DNA of 64,000 bases from Pedobacter fastidiosus (GTDB lineage Bacteria > Bacteroidota > Bacteroidia > Sphingobacteriales > Sphingobacteriaceae), in the NCBI RefSeq assembly GCF_014306625.1, contig NZ_JACRYL010000003.1:203119-267118 (forward strand). The letters run 5' to 3'. The translations under genes were made by a program, and so were the position numbers. The notes beneath the pieces were generated by a model. It had not been told where the DNA came from. It ran no database searches and saw only the letters and a list, made by a program, of their open reading frames with translations. This document shows, piece after piece, positions 34,903 through 43,759 of this stretch (position 1 is its first letter; each line of letters begins with the position of its first letter).

Positions 34903-35799
34903 TTACTTATGAAGCTTTTTTCCTCTTAAATAAAGTATAAGATCAATAGGTCGATCACTTTGTAAAATTGTAGCTTTTTTATCAATTAACCAGCCCCAGC
35001 TTTCGTCTTTCTTGTTTTCCTCCACTGCAGTATCATCATCATGTCCACCATTTAAAGATGGCCATAAACTGTTAAGCCAAATCACTTGATCTTTTGAAAT
35101 TTTTGGCAACTCGCTTATTGCTGGGTAATTATCCTGATCAAAAATAGGCTGGATAATCGCTCTCTTATTAGCCTTATAACTTGCTATAACCGATAAGGCA
35201 TCATCATTTTTCATCCCAACAACAACCATCAAATATGCGCCTTCCGGAATGTTGTTTTCTGCTTTTAGTTTATCGTATTGCGTATTATCCGTAACATTTA
35301 CAATCGCTTGATCCATTGTATTCGTTTGCTTTAAAACTTCGAAAACCTGTGGCAAATAGGTGTTTCCCTTATCAACATTAATTAATATCTTACCTTTCGC
35401 GGCTTCCATCATTTCTAAAAAAGTAGGGATTGCATTGGTTGTTACCCTACCTAAACCATTCTTCAACCTAAATACTTTAATCTGATCAAAAGTATAATCA
35501 GAAATCTTCCCCTTTGCATTTGTTGTTCTATCTAGCGTATTATCGTGCATCACCACTAAAACGCTATCTTTCGTCATCTTCAAATCGAGCTCAACAAGAT
35601 CAATTCCTTTTTGAATGCAGTTCTGTAATCCCCTTAAAGAATTTTCTGGTTCATTTCGCCAATCCCCACGATGTGCAGCAACCAAAATTTCTTTATTATT
35701 TTTATCAAAGAGCGAAACGAGTTTTTGCTGGGGCGTTTGGGCATTACCAGTAAAACCAAAAACTACAAAGGCAACAAACAGTAGGGTGATCTTTTTCAT
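34903..35799 (-). CDS. Glycerophosphodiester phosphodiesterase family protein, secreted
   Basis: GDPD enzymes hydrolyse glycerophosphodiesters to glycerol-3-phosphate and an alcohol in a metal-dependent TIM barrel. Catalytic features are AAHRGDWRNEPENSL with the first His-Arg, then VELDLKMTKDSVLVVMHD with the metal-binding Glu-Asp and the second His. The ATG at 35799 gives a clear signal peptide (MKKITLLFVAFVVFGFTGNAQ-like), and an ATG at 35826 would add nine charged residues. The mature enzyme should be periplasmic. The stop of the GH92 gene is only 2 bp upstream, so the two are co-transcribed and probably coupled. The specific substrate is unknown. Confidence 0.88.
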   Translation of the reverse strand: MKKITLLFVAFVVFGFTGNAQTPQQKLVSLFDKNNKEILVAAHRGDWRNEPENSLRGLQNCIQKGIDLVELDLKMTKDSVLVVMHDNTLDRTTNAKGKISDYTFDQIKVFRLKNGLGRVTTNAIPTFLEMMEAAKGKILINVDKGNTYLPQVFEVLKQTNTMDQAIVNVTDNTQYDKLKAENNIPEGAYLMVVVGMKNDDALSVIASYKANKRAIIQPIFDQDNYPAISELPKISKDQVIWLNSLWPSLNGGHDDDTAVEENKKDESWGWLIDKKATILQSDRPIDLILYLRGKKLHK

Positions 35800-35801
35800 A
35801 A

Positions 35802-37895
35802 TTATTTTGTGATGCTTGAAATCCAATTTTCAGTATCTGAAGTTTTTACAGGAATGGCAGAAGCAACAATTTTTAAAATGCCTCCATTGTTTATATCCTC
35901 TTGTGTGATGTAATTTTTCTTAAATATCTTCCCATTTAGGAACACATTTTTAATGTATTTATTTTTCAGATTAAAGTTTTCAACCTCAACTTTAAAAGTT
36001 TTTCCTTTTGGTAATTGGTAGGTAATCGATGGAAATAATGGAACATTTAAGTAATAAACCGGCCAGCCCACGCAAGCTGGAGAAAACCCACTAGCAGCGA
36101 AAATATACCAAGCGCTCATTGCGCCTGCATCATCATCCATGGTGCGCAAATAGGCATGTGGCTGGTTTCTGTAAATTTTACCAATGTAACTTCCTATTCC
36201 ACGACTGTTATCATTAAAATAATTTTGAATCACCGTATCTGCAGCAATCTGATGCACCCAATATTGAGATTTGTAGCTTTCTTTAGTTACATTATACATC
36301 AATGGAACTTGTAAATCGGGTTCATTGGCGTGGTTGTATAAATCCCTTTCAAAAAATTCATCAAGGTTTGCCAAGTAAGATTGTTCTCCCCCATCCAGCT
36401 CAATTAATCCCTTAAAATCATAAGGAACAAACCATCTATATTGCCAAATCGTACCTTGATATAATCCTCTGGCCTGCATTTGATCGACATCTCTCTTTGT
36501 AAGATCTTTAAAATCCTTGTTCCAGTATTTTTTATAATCTAAAGCTTTATCTCTATAAAAATCTGCCTTTTCTTTGTTTTTAAGTATCCCGAAAATTTCA
36601 GAAAGTGCCCAATTATCGTAGCTAGATTCTAAGGCTTTATCAGGCGATTTATAATCCAATCCATTCACTTCCTTAACCAAAGAATCGGTTATTTTTGTAA
36701 AATCTACTGGATAACCTTTTCGGTAAGCATCAAGCAAAACCACAATTGCGTGTTCTGTACGAACCGTATTTGATGGTTCAGTTTGTGTTGCATAATCCTT
36801 CTTACCGGAATTGTATAAATCAGCGATGGAATTAACCATTCCAGCATAACGATCTTGAGCAACAATAGATAGCAATGGCAATTGAGTACGATAATTATCC
36901 CATATTGCCCAGCCATTGTAACGCACGTCCTTACTTTGTTGCAACTCTCCTTTTGTATTTCTATAGTCTCCGTTAGCCTCCGAAATTACGTAAGGCGATT
37001 GCATGGTGCGATATAATAATGAGTAGAACAATTTTGCATCTTCTAAATTTCCTTCGACAGCAATTTTGCTTAAATTATTATTCCAATCGATACTACTTTG
37101 AGTCTTTACATTTTCGTAAGCCGATTTGTTTAATGATGCCTTCGCAGCCTCAACACTTACAGAAGAAAATGCAATATTAATTCCAGCAGTGGTGGCGTCA
37201 TCGGCCAAACTCGCAATTAACTTATGGTCTTGCAATGGTTTCCACTCAGAATTTCCCTCAATTTCTAAGTAGAAATAAATACGATATTTACCAGCTCCAC
37301 AGGTTGTTTTAGAATCAACTCGACCACCAATAGCATTCTTATTAATTTGATGTTCTTCGGATACAAACGCACCATTAAAGGCATATCCTAAATCTAAATA
37401 GAATCCTTTTTTACCCTTAGGAAATTGATAAAAATGTTTACCTGCATTTCCTAAAACAGCAAATTTAGCTTTAATTTTATTTTCAAAACCTACTTCATAA
37501 AAACCTGGACCAGCATTTTCTGATGATTTAATTAGAATTGATTTTTCAGGATCATCGCCTAAAAATGGTTTGATTAAAATATTTCCGCCAGAACCTTGGC
37601 AACCCACGCCTTCGAAACGATTGTGCGTAAAACCTAAAAACTTCTTAGCCAAAAATTCGTAGCCCGTGTGTGTTTTAGGGTAAGTTTGCGGACCAATGCT
37701 CAACATGCTAAATGGATAAGATGCCGCTGGCGACATTTGTCCGTGATCTGCAGATGAACCCAAAAAAACATTTACCAAACTTACAGGCTTGGTATTTTTA
37801 ATAGAAAAATTGCTGTCTTGTTTTTGGCCGTAAACACCAAGATTGGTTATTAAAAGTAAGAAGAGTATTATTTTATTAATTGTATTGTGATTCAT
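35802..37895 (-). CDS. Glycoside hydrolase family 92 (calcium-dependent alpha-mannosidase)
   Basis: GH92 enzymes are exo-alpha-mannosidases, mostly alpha-1,2, that trim mannans and N-glycans. The N-terminal sandwich starts after a signal peptide ending in GVYGQ. It contains VNVFLGSSADHGQMSPAASY and FLGFTHNRFEGVGC. The (alpha/alpha)6 catalytic domain shows NGWAIWDNYRTQLPLL, NEPDLQVPLMYN with the catalytic-acid Glu region, and TMDDDAGAMSAWYIFAASGF in place of the common GNDDxGxMSAWYV. At 697 residues it is a little shorter than many members. It is the first gene of a pair with GDPD. Periplasmic glycan degradation is the likely role. Confidence 0.9.
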   Translation of the reverse strand: MNHNTINKIILFLLLITNLGVYGQKQDSNFSIKNTKPVSLVNVFLGSSADHGQMSPAASYPFSMLSIGPQTYPKTHTGYEFLAKKFLGFTHNRFEGVGCQGSGGNILIKPFLGDDPEKSILIKSSENAGPGFYEVGFENKIKAKFAVLGNAGKHFYQFPKGKKGFYLDLGYAFNGAFVSEEHQINKNAIGGRVDSKTTCGAGKYRIYFYLEIEGNSEWKPLQDHKLIASLADDATTAGINIAFSSVSVEAAKASLNKSAYENVKTQSSIDWNNNLSKIAVEGNLEDAKLFYSLLYRTMQSPYVISEANGDYRNTKGELQQSKDVRYNGWAIWDNYRTQLPLLSIVAQDRYAGMVNSIADLYNSGKKDYATQTEPSNTVRTEHAIVVLLDAYRKGYPVDFTKITDSLVKEVNGLDYKSPDKALESSYDNWALSEIFGILKNKEKADFYRDKALDYKKYWNKDFKDLTKRDVDQMQARGLYQGTIWQYRWFVPYDFKGLIELDGGEQSYLANLDEFFERDLYNHANEPDLQVPLMYNVTKESYKSQYWVHQIAADTVIQNYFNDNSRGIGSYIGKIYRNQPHAYLRTMDDDAGAMSAWYIFAASGFSPACVGWPVYYLNVPLFPSITYQLPKGKTFKVEVENFNLKNKYIKNVFLNGKIFKKNYITQEDINNGGILKIVASAIPVKTSDTENWISSITK

Positions 37896-38082
37896 TAGAT
37901 TTAGGGAGATTGTGTGGTTTTATAAATCAGCCTAAATTAAATATTTTAAGATTAAGAATTTGTTATGTTTTATGTTCTTTACACACGGAAAATTAAAGCA
38001 CATTGGAGTTTAAAGGATTAAAAAAATACTTAGCTTAATAAAGACGGGATTGCAAATCCAGACTAGCAATCACAATAAAAAG

Positions 38083-38120
38083 CACAAAAAAAGCCTTTCA
38101 AATTAACTGGAAGGCTTTTG
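38083..38120 (-). terminator. Terminator after the DUF2911 gene
   Basis: AAAAGCCTT (38089-38097) pairs with AAGGCTTTT (38111-38119). On the minus strand it is followed by seven T. It ends the operon that starts at the PIG-L gene. Confidence 0.88.
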
Positions 38121-38138
38121 AAATGATTAAATTTATAA

Positions 38139-38660
38139 TTATTTAATAGAAACTGGAACAGAAATTTTATCCCATTCTAAAGAAAATCCACTTTTAGTTA
38201 TTTTATAAACTAATCTTTCTTGTGTTGCTTTTAAAGGTTTGGTTTTAACATCAACTCTTAATTGATCTTTCGCTTCTTCATATTTGTAAGCACCCCATTG
38301 TTTTGGCTCTTTGTTAAAAACTGCAGTCCAAGTACCACTTTCTTTAGGGATTAGGAAGAAACTATATTTACCTGCCGGAAGTGTTTTTCCCTCTACGTTA
38401 AGGTCTTTATCGGTTTCGAAAGTAGTTGCTTCGTTAGCACCTGCACGCCAAACTTTATCCCAAGCTTCTAACCCACCCCAAATTTTACGTCCTTTAACAG
38501 CTGGGCTGCTGTAATTAATTGTAATCGTTGCGCCTTTTACTTTTCCTGTAGCTACAGCTGCAGGGCTCGGTTTTGGCTGTGCAGCATCTTGCGCAAATGC
38601 GCTTACCGAAATGGTAATTGCTGTAAAAAGCAGAGCGATAGATTTGATCATCGTTTTCAT
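38139..38660 (-). CDS. DUF2911 domain protein, secreted
   Basis: The 173-residue protein has a signal peptide ending in VSAFAQ at about residue 24. It then follows the DUF2911 pattern: [48 protein letters not shown] and [13 protein letters not shown]. The family is widespread in Bacteroidota and is probably a periplasmic beta-sandwich of unknown function. It starts 34 bp downstream of the sodium symporter gene and may be co-transcribed with it. Confidence 0.87.
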   Translation of the reverse strand: MKTMIKSIALLFTAITISVSAFAQDAAQPKPSPAAVATGKVKGATITINYSSPAVKGRKIWGGLEAWDKVWRAGANEATTFETDKDLNVEGKTLPAGKYSFFLIPKESGTWTAVFNKEPKQWGAYKYEEAKDQLRVDVKTKPLKATQERLVYKITKSGFSLEWDKISVPVSIK

Positions 38661-38694
38661 AGTTTATATTTTTATCTGTTTTGTGTTTTTGATT

Positions 38695-40386
38695 TTACGA
38701 ATTTAAAGCTTTGGGACGATAAAACAATAAGCCCATACCCGAAAATAAGATCACTGCAAAGGCTCCAATTACATTTAACCAAAGAAATGACACTATATCG
38801 AACTTATAAACGGTAATTACTGCAATTTCTGATAGCACTGCAGAAATAAATACCAAAGAGCCATCTATCTTTTTAAAATAAAAAGCCACCAAAAAAATTC
38901 CCAAAATTGGCCCATAAAATAATGAACCCAATACGTTTACAGCTTCAATTAAAGACCCCATTTGAGTGGCAAACATGGCAACCGCGATAGAGAAAATCCC
39001 CCAAGCCAAAGTATGCAATCGGCTATATCTTAATTCCTGCTGATCATTTGGTTTTTCCTTACTAAAAATAAGATGAACATCTTTTAACGAACACGCAGCC
39101 AAAGAATTTAATGCAGCAGAAATAGATCCCCAACTGGCCAAAAAGATTACAGCAAAAAGCAAACCGATCATTCCAACAGGCAATGTGTTCTTAACAAAAT
39201 ATAGAAAAATGTAATTGGTATCCGTTTTTTCTGCGTTGTAATTCGATTTATTAATCGCCTCCTCCACTTTGGTGTGCAATAAAGCAACCTGTTTTTGTGT
39301 AGTTTTAAAATTATCAATCGAAGCGTTTAACTGCGTTGAAGAATTATCTTTCTCTGCCAGAATTTGTTTCGATTGCTCATTAAATTTTTGTTGCAACGCC
39401 TGATGCTCCTGTTCAAAAATGGCAGCTCTCTTGGGTTGAGTTTCTTTTAAATGTTCGTAAGATCGTTCATTGAAATAAATAGGTGCTGGCTTTAAAGAGA
39501 AGAAAGCAAAAAGTAAAGCACCAATAAGTAAAATCGCAAACTGCATCGGTATTTTAACCATTCCATTTAGCAATAAACCCATTTTGGCATTGGTATTATC
39601 TTTGGCTGTAATGTATCGCCCAACCTGACTTTGATCGGTACCAAAGTAGGATAAGGCTAGAAAAAAACCTCCAATAATTCCACTCCAAATGTTGTATTTA
39701 TCCTTCCAATCGAAATCAGTTGTTATCACATTTAACTTGCCAGATTTTCCGGCGAGATACAATGCATCTTTAAAACCGATCCCATTGGGCATATTTTGCA
39801 CCAAGAGATAACCTGCAAAAGCCATAGTTCCTAAAATAATTAGAAACTGAAGTTTTTGAGTGTGTGCAATTGCCTTTGCACCACCAACATAAGTGTAAAT
39901 TAAAAGGATTCCGCCTGTTAAAATATTAGTTAAATAGATATTCCAATTGAGTACGCTCGATAGGATTATACTTGGCGCATAAATGCTTATTCCGGTTGAT
40001 AATCCTCTGGAAAATAAAAAAAGCAACGAGGTTAAAACTCTTGTTTTTTTATCAAAACGTTGCTCTAAATATTCGTAAGCGGTATAAACATTTAATCGCT
40101 GGAAAATTGGAATAAACGTAATGCAGATTACAATCATTGCCAATGGCAAACCGAAATAATACTGAACAAAACGCATTCCATCAGTATATGCCTGTCCAGG
40201 AGCAGATAAAAATGTAATTGCACTGGCTTGAGTGGCCATAATGCCTAACAGTACTATGTACCATGGCATTTTGTTATCGGCTTTTAAATATGACTCGTTA
40301 CTTTTTTGCCCACGACCGATAAAAACGCCATAAGCAACCACAGCAAAAAGGGTAAAAATGAGTACAAACCAATCGATATTACTCAT
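38695..40386 (-). CDS. Sodium:solute symporter (SSS family)
   Basis: The 563-residue membrane protein has the LeuT-like fold of SSS transporters and should import an organic solute with Na+. Visible signatures include NESYLKADNKMPWYIVLLGI and ASAITFLSAPGQAYTDGMRF. ALSYFGTDQSQVGRYITAKD follows, the family pattern around the sodium site. About 100 polar residues (about 300-385), with coiled-coil character, are inserted between two helices. The substrate is unknown. Related Bacteroidota proteins are annotated for sialic acid, other sugars or proline. Its ATG overlaps the stop of the 34-codon gene by four bases (ATGA), so the two are translationally coupled. Confidence 0.88.
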   Translation of the reverse strand: MSNIDWFVLIFTLFAVVAYGVFIGRGQKSNESYLKADNKMPWYIVLLGIMATQASAITFLSAPGQAYTDGMRFVQYYFGLPLAMIVICITFIPIFQRLNVYTAYEYLEQRFDKKTRVLTSLLFLFSRGLSTGISIYAPSIILSSVLNWNIYLTNILTGGILLIYTYVGGAKAIAHTQKLQFLIILGTMAFAGYLLVQNMPNGIGFKDALYLAGKSGKLNVITTDFDWKDKYNIWSGIIGGFFLALSYFGTDQSQVGRYITAKDNTNAKMGLLLNGMVKIPMQFAILLIGALLFAFFSLKPAPIYFNERSYEHLKETQPKRAAIFEQEHQALQQKFNEQSKQILAEKDNSSTQLNASIDNFKTTQKQVALLHTKVEEAINKSNYNAEKTDTNYIFLYFVKNTLPVGMIGLLFAVIFLASWGSISAALNSLAACSLKDVHLIFSKEKPNDQQELRYSRLHTLAWGIFSIAVAMFATQMGSLIEAVNVLGSLFYGPILGIFLVAFYFKKIDGSLVFISAVLSEIAVITVYKFDIVSFLWLNVIGAFAVILFSGMGLLFYRPKALNS

Positions 40387-40487
40387 GCCCAGTGCTTAGT
40401 AAATAAATAATAAAAAAAGATTTGAGCAACCAAAGCCAAGCCCAGAAGAATGTACCAAGTATTCCAGTTTTTAACAACTTTTCTCAT
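40383..40487 (-). CDS. 34-residue membrane peptide coupled to the symporter
   Basis: This short gene encodes MRKVVKNWNTWYILLGLALV followed by 14 more residues, ending in FTKHWA. It has a basic N-terminus and a single hydrophobic helix (about 11-29), so it should insert in the inner membrane with the N-terminus inside. Its ATG shares one base with the stop of the PIG-L gene (TAATG), and its stop overlaps the symporter start (ATGA). Such double coupling strongly suggests a real gene and a fixed dose relative to the symporter. Small accessory peptides are known beside some sodium:solute symporters. This one fits that idea in size, topology and place. The function is inferred. Confidence 0.75.
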   Translation of the reverse strand: MRKVVKNWNTWYILLGLALVAQIFFYYLFTKHWA

Positions 40488-42961
40488 TATTTACTGGCTG
40501 ATAAAAAGTTGAAAAACAATCTGGCAGCACCAACATTTCCGGCAGGCAATTGTCTGAAAAATGCTAAAGGTGTATAAATGAAATTACCTTTCCCATATTT
40601 CGTGTAAAGTGTAGATCCTTGCAAGGGTTCCTCTCCAGTATCGTGCATTTCGAAAAGTGGCTGGTAATTTTTATCCCATTTATCTGGAAAATAAGCACCA
40701 CGTTCCTGCACCCAACCTTTAAAATCTTCAGCCGTAATTTTATTAGGATAATTTAAAAGGCGCTGATCTGGATTTAATATTTTAACCTCGGCATTTTCTT
40801 CAGTTACTCTTTTACCGCCAATACTTAATGGATAAACTCCAAAATCTTGCAAAGCCATATCCTGTGTGGTATTATATTGCATTACGATTGTGCCCCCATT
40901 TTCTACGTAAGAACGCAATGCAACTTGCCAATTTTTTATTCTCTTTTCTGTATTGATTACCCGAACGCCTGTTACTACGGCATCATAAGTAGCCAATTTT
41001 GCAGGATTTAAAATTTCTGTTTCGCTTAATACATCAACCTGTAAACCCGCTTGCCTTAAAAACTCTGGAATAAGATCTCCAGCCCCCGGAATATAGCCAA
41101 TTTTCTTAGCTGTTACTTTAAGATCTCCTTTGAGCAACCAAGCCGTAGCAGGCACAAAATATTGCAATACAGGTAGGTGAGCATACTGGATAACCTGTTG
41201 ACTTTTACTATATACACCAGTTTCAGTTGCTAAAGAAGCTTGTACAACAGATCGATTTAACTTGATTTTTAATAAAAGATCCTTGCTTATTGGTACACTA
41301 ATATTGGTGATCTCGTTCGCTTTTAAATTGATATGATCTACAGACATGGATTGAGTCAACTCATTACCAAATTTCAAAATTATCTTTCCGTTGGTTACAT
41401 CTTTATTTGCTCGGACTCGAAGTTTAACAGTTAAATCTTCTTTATCATTCGCGAAATAAACGGATTCAGCAAATTTAATTTCCACCGCAGGAACAATTCT
41501 TAGAGGCTCAACAACATCACCTTTTACTGGGTCTAATTTTTTGTAGGATAAAGGCAGATTAACTTCCAATCTCTCTGCTCCAATTTTAAGCAAAATCTTT
41601 ACCATTAATGGCGATTCTGCTTCGGGCAATCCGATAAGGGTATCGTTGGTTACACTAAAAGTTGCTGGATTTTTAGCGGGTTTTTCCATCCAATAAGGCT
41701 CGGTTAAACTTGCATTATTGGGGATTTGGATTTTATGTTCAATGGTAATCAAAGAATCGTTCGATAATTTTCTGTTAATAGATTCAGATGTGTTCAACCA
41801 ATTTATCTTTTCAACAACAACATCATCCGTTGCTCTAGAAATCAGGTTTAACCTAAAATTATAATTGTCTCCAGCAACAGCTTCAGCCTGATTGGTAACC
41901 ACCTCACCCATAAAACCTGCACAACTTAAAATAATATTGTCTATAGATTTGAGCTTGTCTTTTTTCAAATTTGCATCCTTCAAAAGGGCAATCTTTTTTC
42001 TTACCGCAAGTAAAGCAGGCAGGCTTAAATCGGGTTTGTTAAAGTCAAAAGCTGAAACGATTTTACTTAAAGCCAAATCAATTTCTGGAACACCTTTACT
42101 CGTCCAGTTTTTAGCTAAACCATAAAACAGTGAAGTTTTAGCAGGTTCGCCAGCAACATGAGTAAAGTATTCACTTCTTATCCCGGCCACAGATTGTGTA
42201 CCCGCACCTTGACTTTTATGCAAACTTCTGCTTAAACCCGCAAGCTCACCATAGCCCATTCCAAGTTGTGCATCGTACTGGCCAACAGTAACTTTTAGCT
42301 GATTTTCGGCAGTCGTATTTACAGATCCAAATCTGAAGGTATTCCACAACAATCTTTTTGGTTGCCAAATGCTTACATATTTTAGTTGATTGGGAAACAT
42401 ATTTTTATCACCCGCAGCTTTAAAAGCTTTTTCGGCAACTACAGCGGATGCTGCATGTTGCCCATGCCCTGCAGCCGCTGTTGGCGGAAAACGACAGATA
42501 ATTACATCAGGTCTAAATTTTCGAATTGCCCAAACCACATCAGCAGTTATACTATCGGCATCCCATTGTTTAAAAGTATCGTCTGTATTTTTCGAAAAGC
42601 CAAAGTCAATTGCTCGCGTAAAAAACTGTTGTGCACCATCTAATTTTCTGGCTTCCAAAAGTTCATGTGTTCTAATTAAACCTAAAGCGGCACCTTGTTC
42701 TGTACCCAAAAGATTCTGCCCACCATCACCTCTGGTTAAAGATAAATAAGCAGTTTCTACATTTTCTTCGTTAACTAACCATGATAATAAACCTGTATTT
42801 TCATCATCGGGATGTGCAGCGAGATATAAAACTTTAGGGAGGTGTTGCAGTGTTTTTAGTTCCCTAAAAATTTCTGATGATTTTGCCGGCCTTACCTGTT
42901 GGGCGGAACAAAAAATCACGGAAAATCCTAAGAAAAGTATTGTGGTTAGTCTCTTAAACAT
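40487..42961 (-). CDS. Secreted PIG-L (LmbE-like) deacetylase with large C-terminal region
   Basis: PIG-L enzymes are zinc N-deacetylases acting on acetylated amino sugars. After a signal peptide ending in FCSAQ, the motif LYLAAHPDDENTGLLSWL (about 45-62) supplies two zinc ligands and the catalytic Asp. TRGDGGQNLLGTEQG and RTHELLEARKLDGA follow. The catalytic domain covers about 40-300. The remaining ~500 residues are beta-rich, with a segment near the end (YDAVVTGVRVINTE, GGTIVMQYNTT) resembling a glutamine-amidotransferase-like fold. At 824 residues it is far longer than BshB, the bacillithiol deacetylase, and it is exported, so it is not that enzyme. It leads the operon with the 34-residue peptide, the symporter and DUF2911. 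A role in freeing and importing an amino sugar is plausible but unproven. Confidence 0.85.
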   Translation of the reverse strand: MFKRLTTILFLGFSVIFCSAQQVRPAKSSEIFRELKTLQHLPKVLYLAAHPDDENTGLLSWLVNEENVETAYLSLTRGDGGQNLLGTEQGAALGLIRTHELLEARKLDGAQQFFTRAIDFGFSKNTDDTFKQWDADSITADVVWAIRKFRPDVIICRFPPTAAAGHGQHAASAVVAEKAFKAAGDKNMFPNQLKYVSIWQPKRLLWNTFRFGSVNTTAENQLKVTVGQYDAQLGMGYGELAGLSRSLHKSQGAGTQSVAGIRSEYFTHVAGEPAKTSLFYGLAKNWTSKGVPEIDLALSKIVSAFDFNKPDLSLPALLAVRKKIALLKDANLKKDKLKSIDNIILSCAGFMGEVVTNQAEAVAGDNYNFRLNLISRATDDVVVEKINWLNTSESINRKLSNDSLITIEHKIQIPNNASLTEPYWMEKPAKNPATFSVTNDTLIGLPEAESPLMVKILLKIGAERLEVNLPLSYKKLDPVKGDVVEPLRIVPAVEIKFAESVYFANDKEDLTVKLRVRANKDVTNGKIILKFGNELTQSMSVDHINLKANEITNISVPISKDLLLKIKLNRSVVQASLATETGVYSKSQQVIQYAHLPVLQYFVPATAWLLKGDLKVTAKKIGYIPGAGDLIPEFLRQAGLQVDVLSETEILNPAKLATYDAVVTGVRVINTEKRIKNWQVALRSYVENGGTIVMQYNTTQDMALQDFGVYPLSIGGKRVTEENAEVKILNPDQRLLNYPNKITAEDFKGWVQERGAYFPDKWDKNYQPLFEMHDTGEEPLQGSTLYTKYGKGNFIYTPLAFFRQLPAGNVGAARLFFNFLSASK

Positions 42962-43117
42962 AAATTTTGCTTTGCGTATCCAAATATGATCAATTTGCTT
43001 TTATTTTGATGCTTTGGAAACGAAAAAGGTACAGGATAATTTGATGGAAATTTTTATAAATTTTTAAAGATTTATTGTTTGGTTTGTTTAGGTGGGACTA
43101 TAGTATTAAGTAAAATT

Positions 43118-43417
43118 TTAAACTTCTCTCTTTCGATTGGGGTTTAAATAAGTATTAAAAACATGGAGAATGTAAATTAATCCCTTTTCGGGTATCAATT
43201 CGTAAACTATGACATATGGAAATTTTGGAACTACGTATTCTCTAAAAGTGCCAAGTTTAAGAGGAAAGGCTTCTGGATATTTTGAAATTGCTTGTATAGA
43301 ACTTTCGATTATATTTAGGAATCGCTCTCCCAAATTTGATTTTTGCTCTTCGTACCAATCGTAAGATTGTTGTATTTCTGCTTCTACCGAAGACGAGAAT
43401 ATAATAATGTAATTCAA
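43118..43417 (-). CDS. RelE/ParE-family toxin
   Basis: The 99-residue protein has the ParE pattern: SVEAEIQQSYDWYEEQKSNLG near the start, NIIESSIQAISKYPEAFP in the middle, and the strand pair YVVPKFPYVIVYEL before a final HVFNTYLNP. ParE toxins usually inhibit gyrase and RelE toxins cut mRNA. The sequence is nearer to ParE. The start appears to be TTG at 43417, since no in-frame ATG is near. It lies 10 bp downstream of the antitoxin gene, the normal antitoxin-toxin order. Confidence 0.85.
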   Translation of the reverse strand: MNYIIIFSSSVEAEIQQSYDWYEEQKSNLGERFLNIIESSIQAISKYPEAFPLKLGTFREYVVPKFPYVIVYELIPEKGLIYILHVFNTYLNPNRKREV

Positions 43418-43427
43418 TTTAAAGAGA

Positions 43428-43658
43428 TTACTTATTCAAGAGTTTATTCTTAATATCTGTAAAAGAAAGTCCATTATCAACTCCACTTTTTAAATTCTCA
43501 GAACGATTATTTAATTTATTGATTACTTCTTGATCTGCCCACCAAGAGTAAGTTTTTTCTGTTAAATCAACAGAGTAATCCAATCCCATATTGTCTAAAA
43601 AATCAATTATAGCTTTCTCTGATTTTGAATCATCAATATTGATTGTTAAGGTTCTCAT
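43428..43658 (-). CDS. Antitoxin of the ParE-type module
   Basis: The 76-residue product begins MRTLTINIDDSKSEKAIIDFL, a beta strand plus helix often found in small Bacteroidota antitoxins. It ends in a Lys/Asn-rich, probably disordered toxin-binding tail (NGLSFTDIKNKLLNK). An ATG at 43697 would add 13 residues, but it lies in a palindrome that looks like the operator, so the ATG at 43658 is preferred. It precedes the toxin gene by 10 bp. Such antitoxins usually repress their own promoter. Confidence 0.8.
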   Translation of the reverse strand: MRTLTINIDDSKSEKAIIDFLDNMGLDYSVDLTEKTYSWWADQEVINKLNNRSENLKSGVDNGLSFTDIKNKLLNK

Positions 43659-43688
43659 ACTCAAATTTACCTTTTTATTTTGAAACAT

Positions 43689-43707
43689 TAAATTCAATTT
43701 GAATTTA
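43689..43707. promoter_or_regulatory. Perfect palindrome, candidate operator of the toxin-antitoxin module
   Basis: TAAATTCAA and TTGAATTTA are perfect 9-bp arms around a central T. The site lies 30 bp upstream of the antitoxin ATG and 53 bp before the response-regulator ATG, in their shared divergent gap. A partial copy (AATTCAATTTAAA) overlaps the toxin start at 43411-43423. Position and symmetry suit autoregulation by the antitoxin. It could also affect the response-regulator gene. Confidence 0.55.
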
Positions 43708-43759
43708 CTAAAAATAGAATCATTTTTTTATTCTTAATATTGCCACATAAATTAAACCT

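Noticed and set aside
40487-42961. BshB, the bacillithiol deacetylase, to match bshC
   Set aside because: The protein is exported and about 824 residues long, while BshB is a cytoplasmic enzyme of roughly 230 residues.
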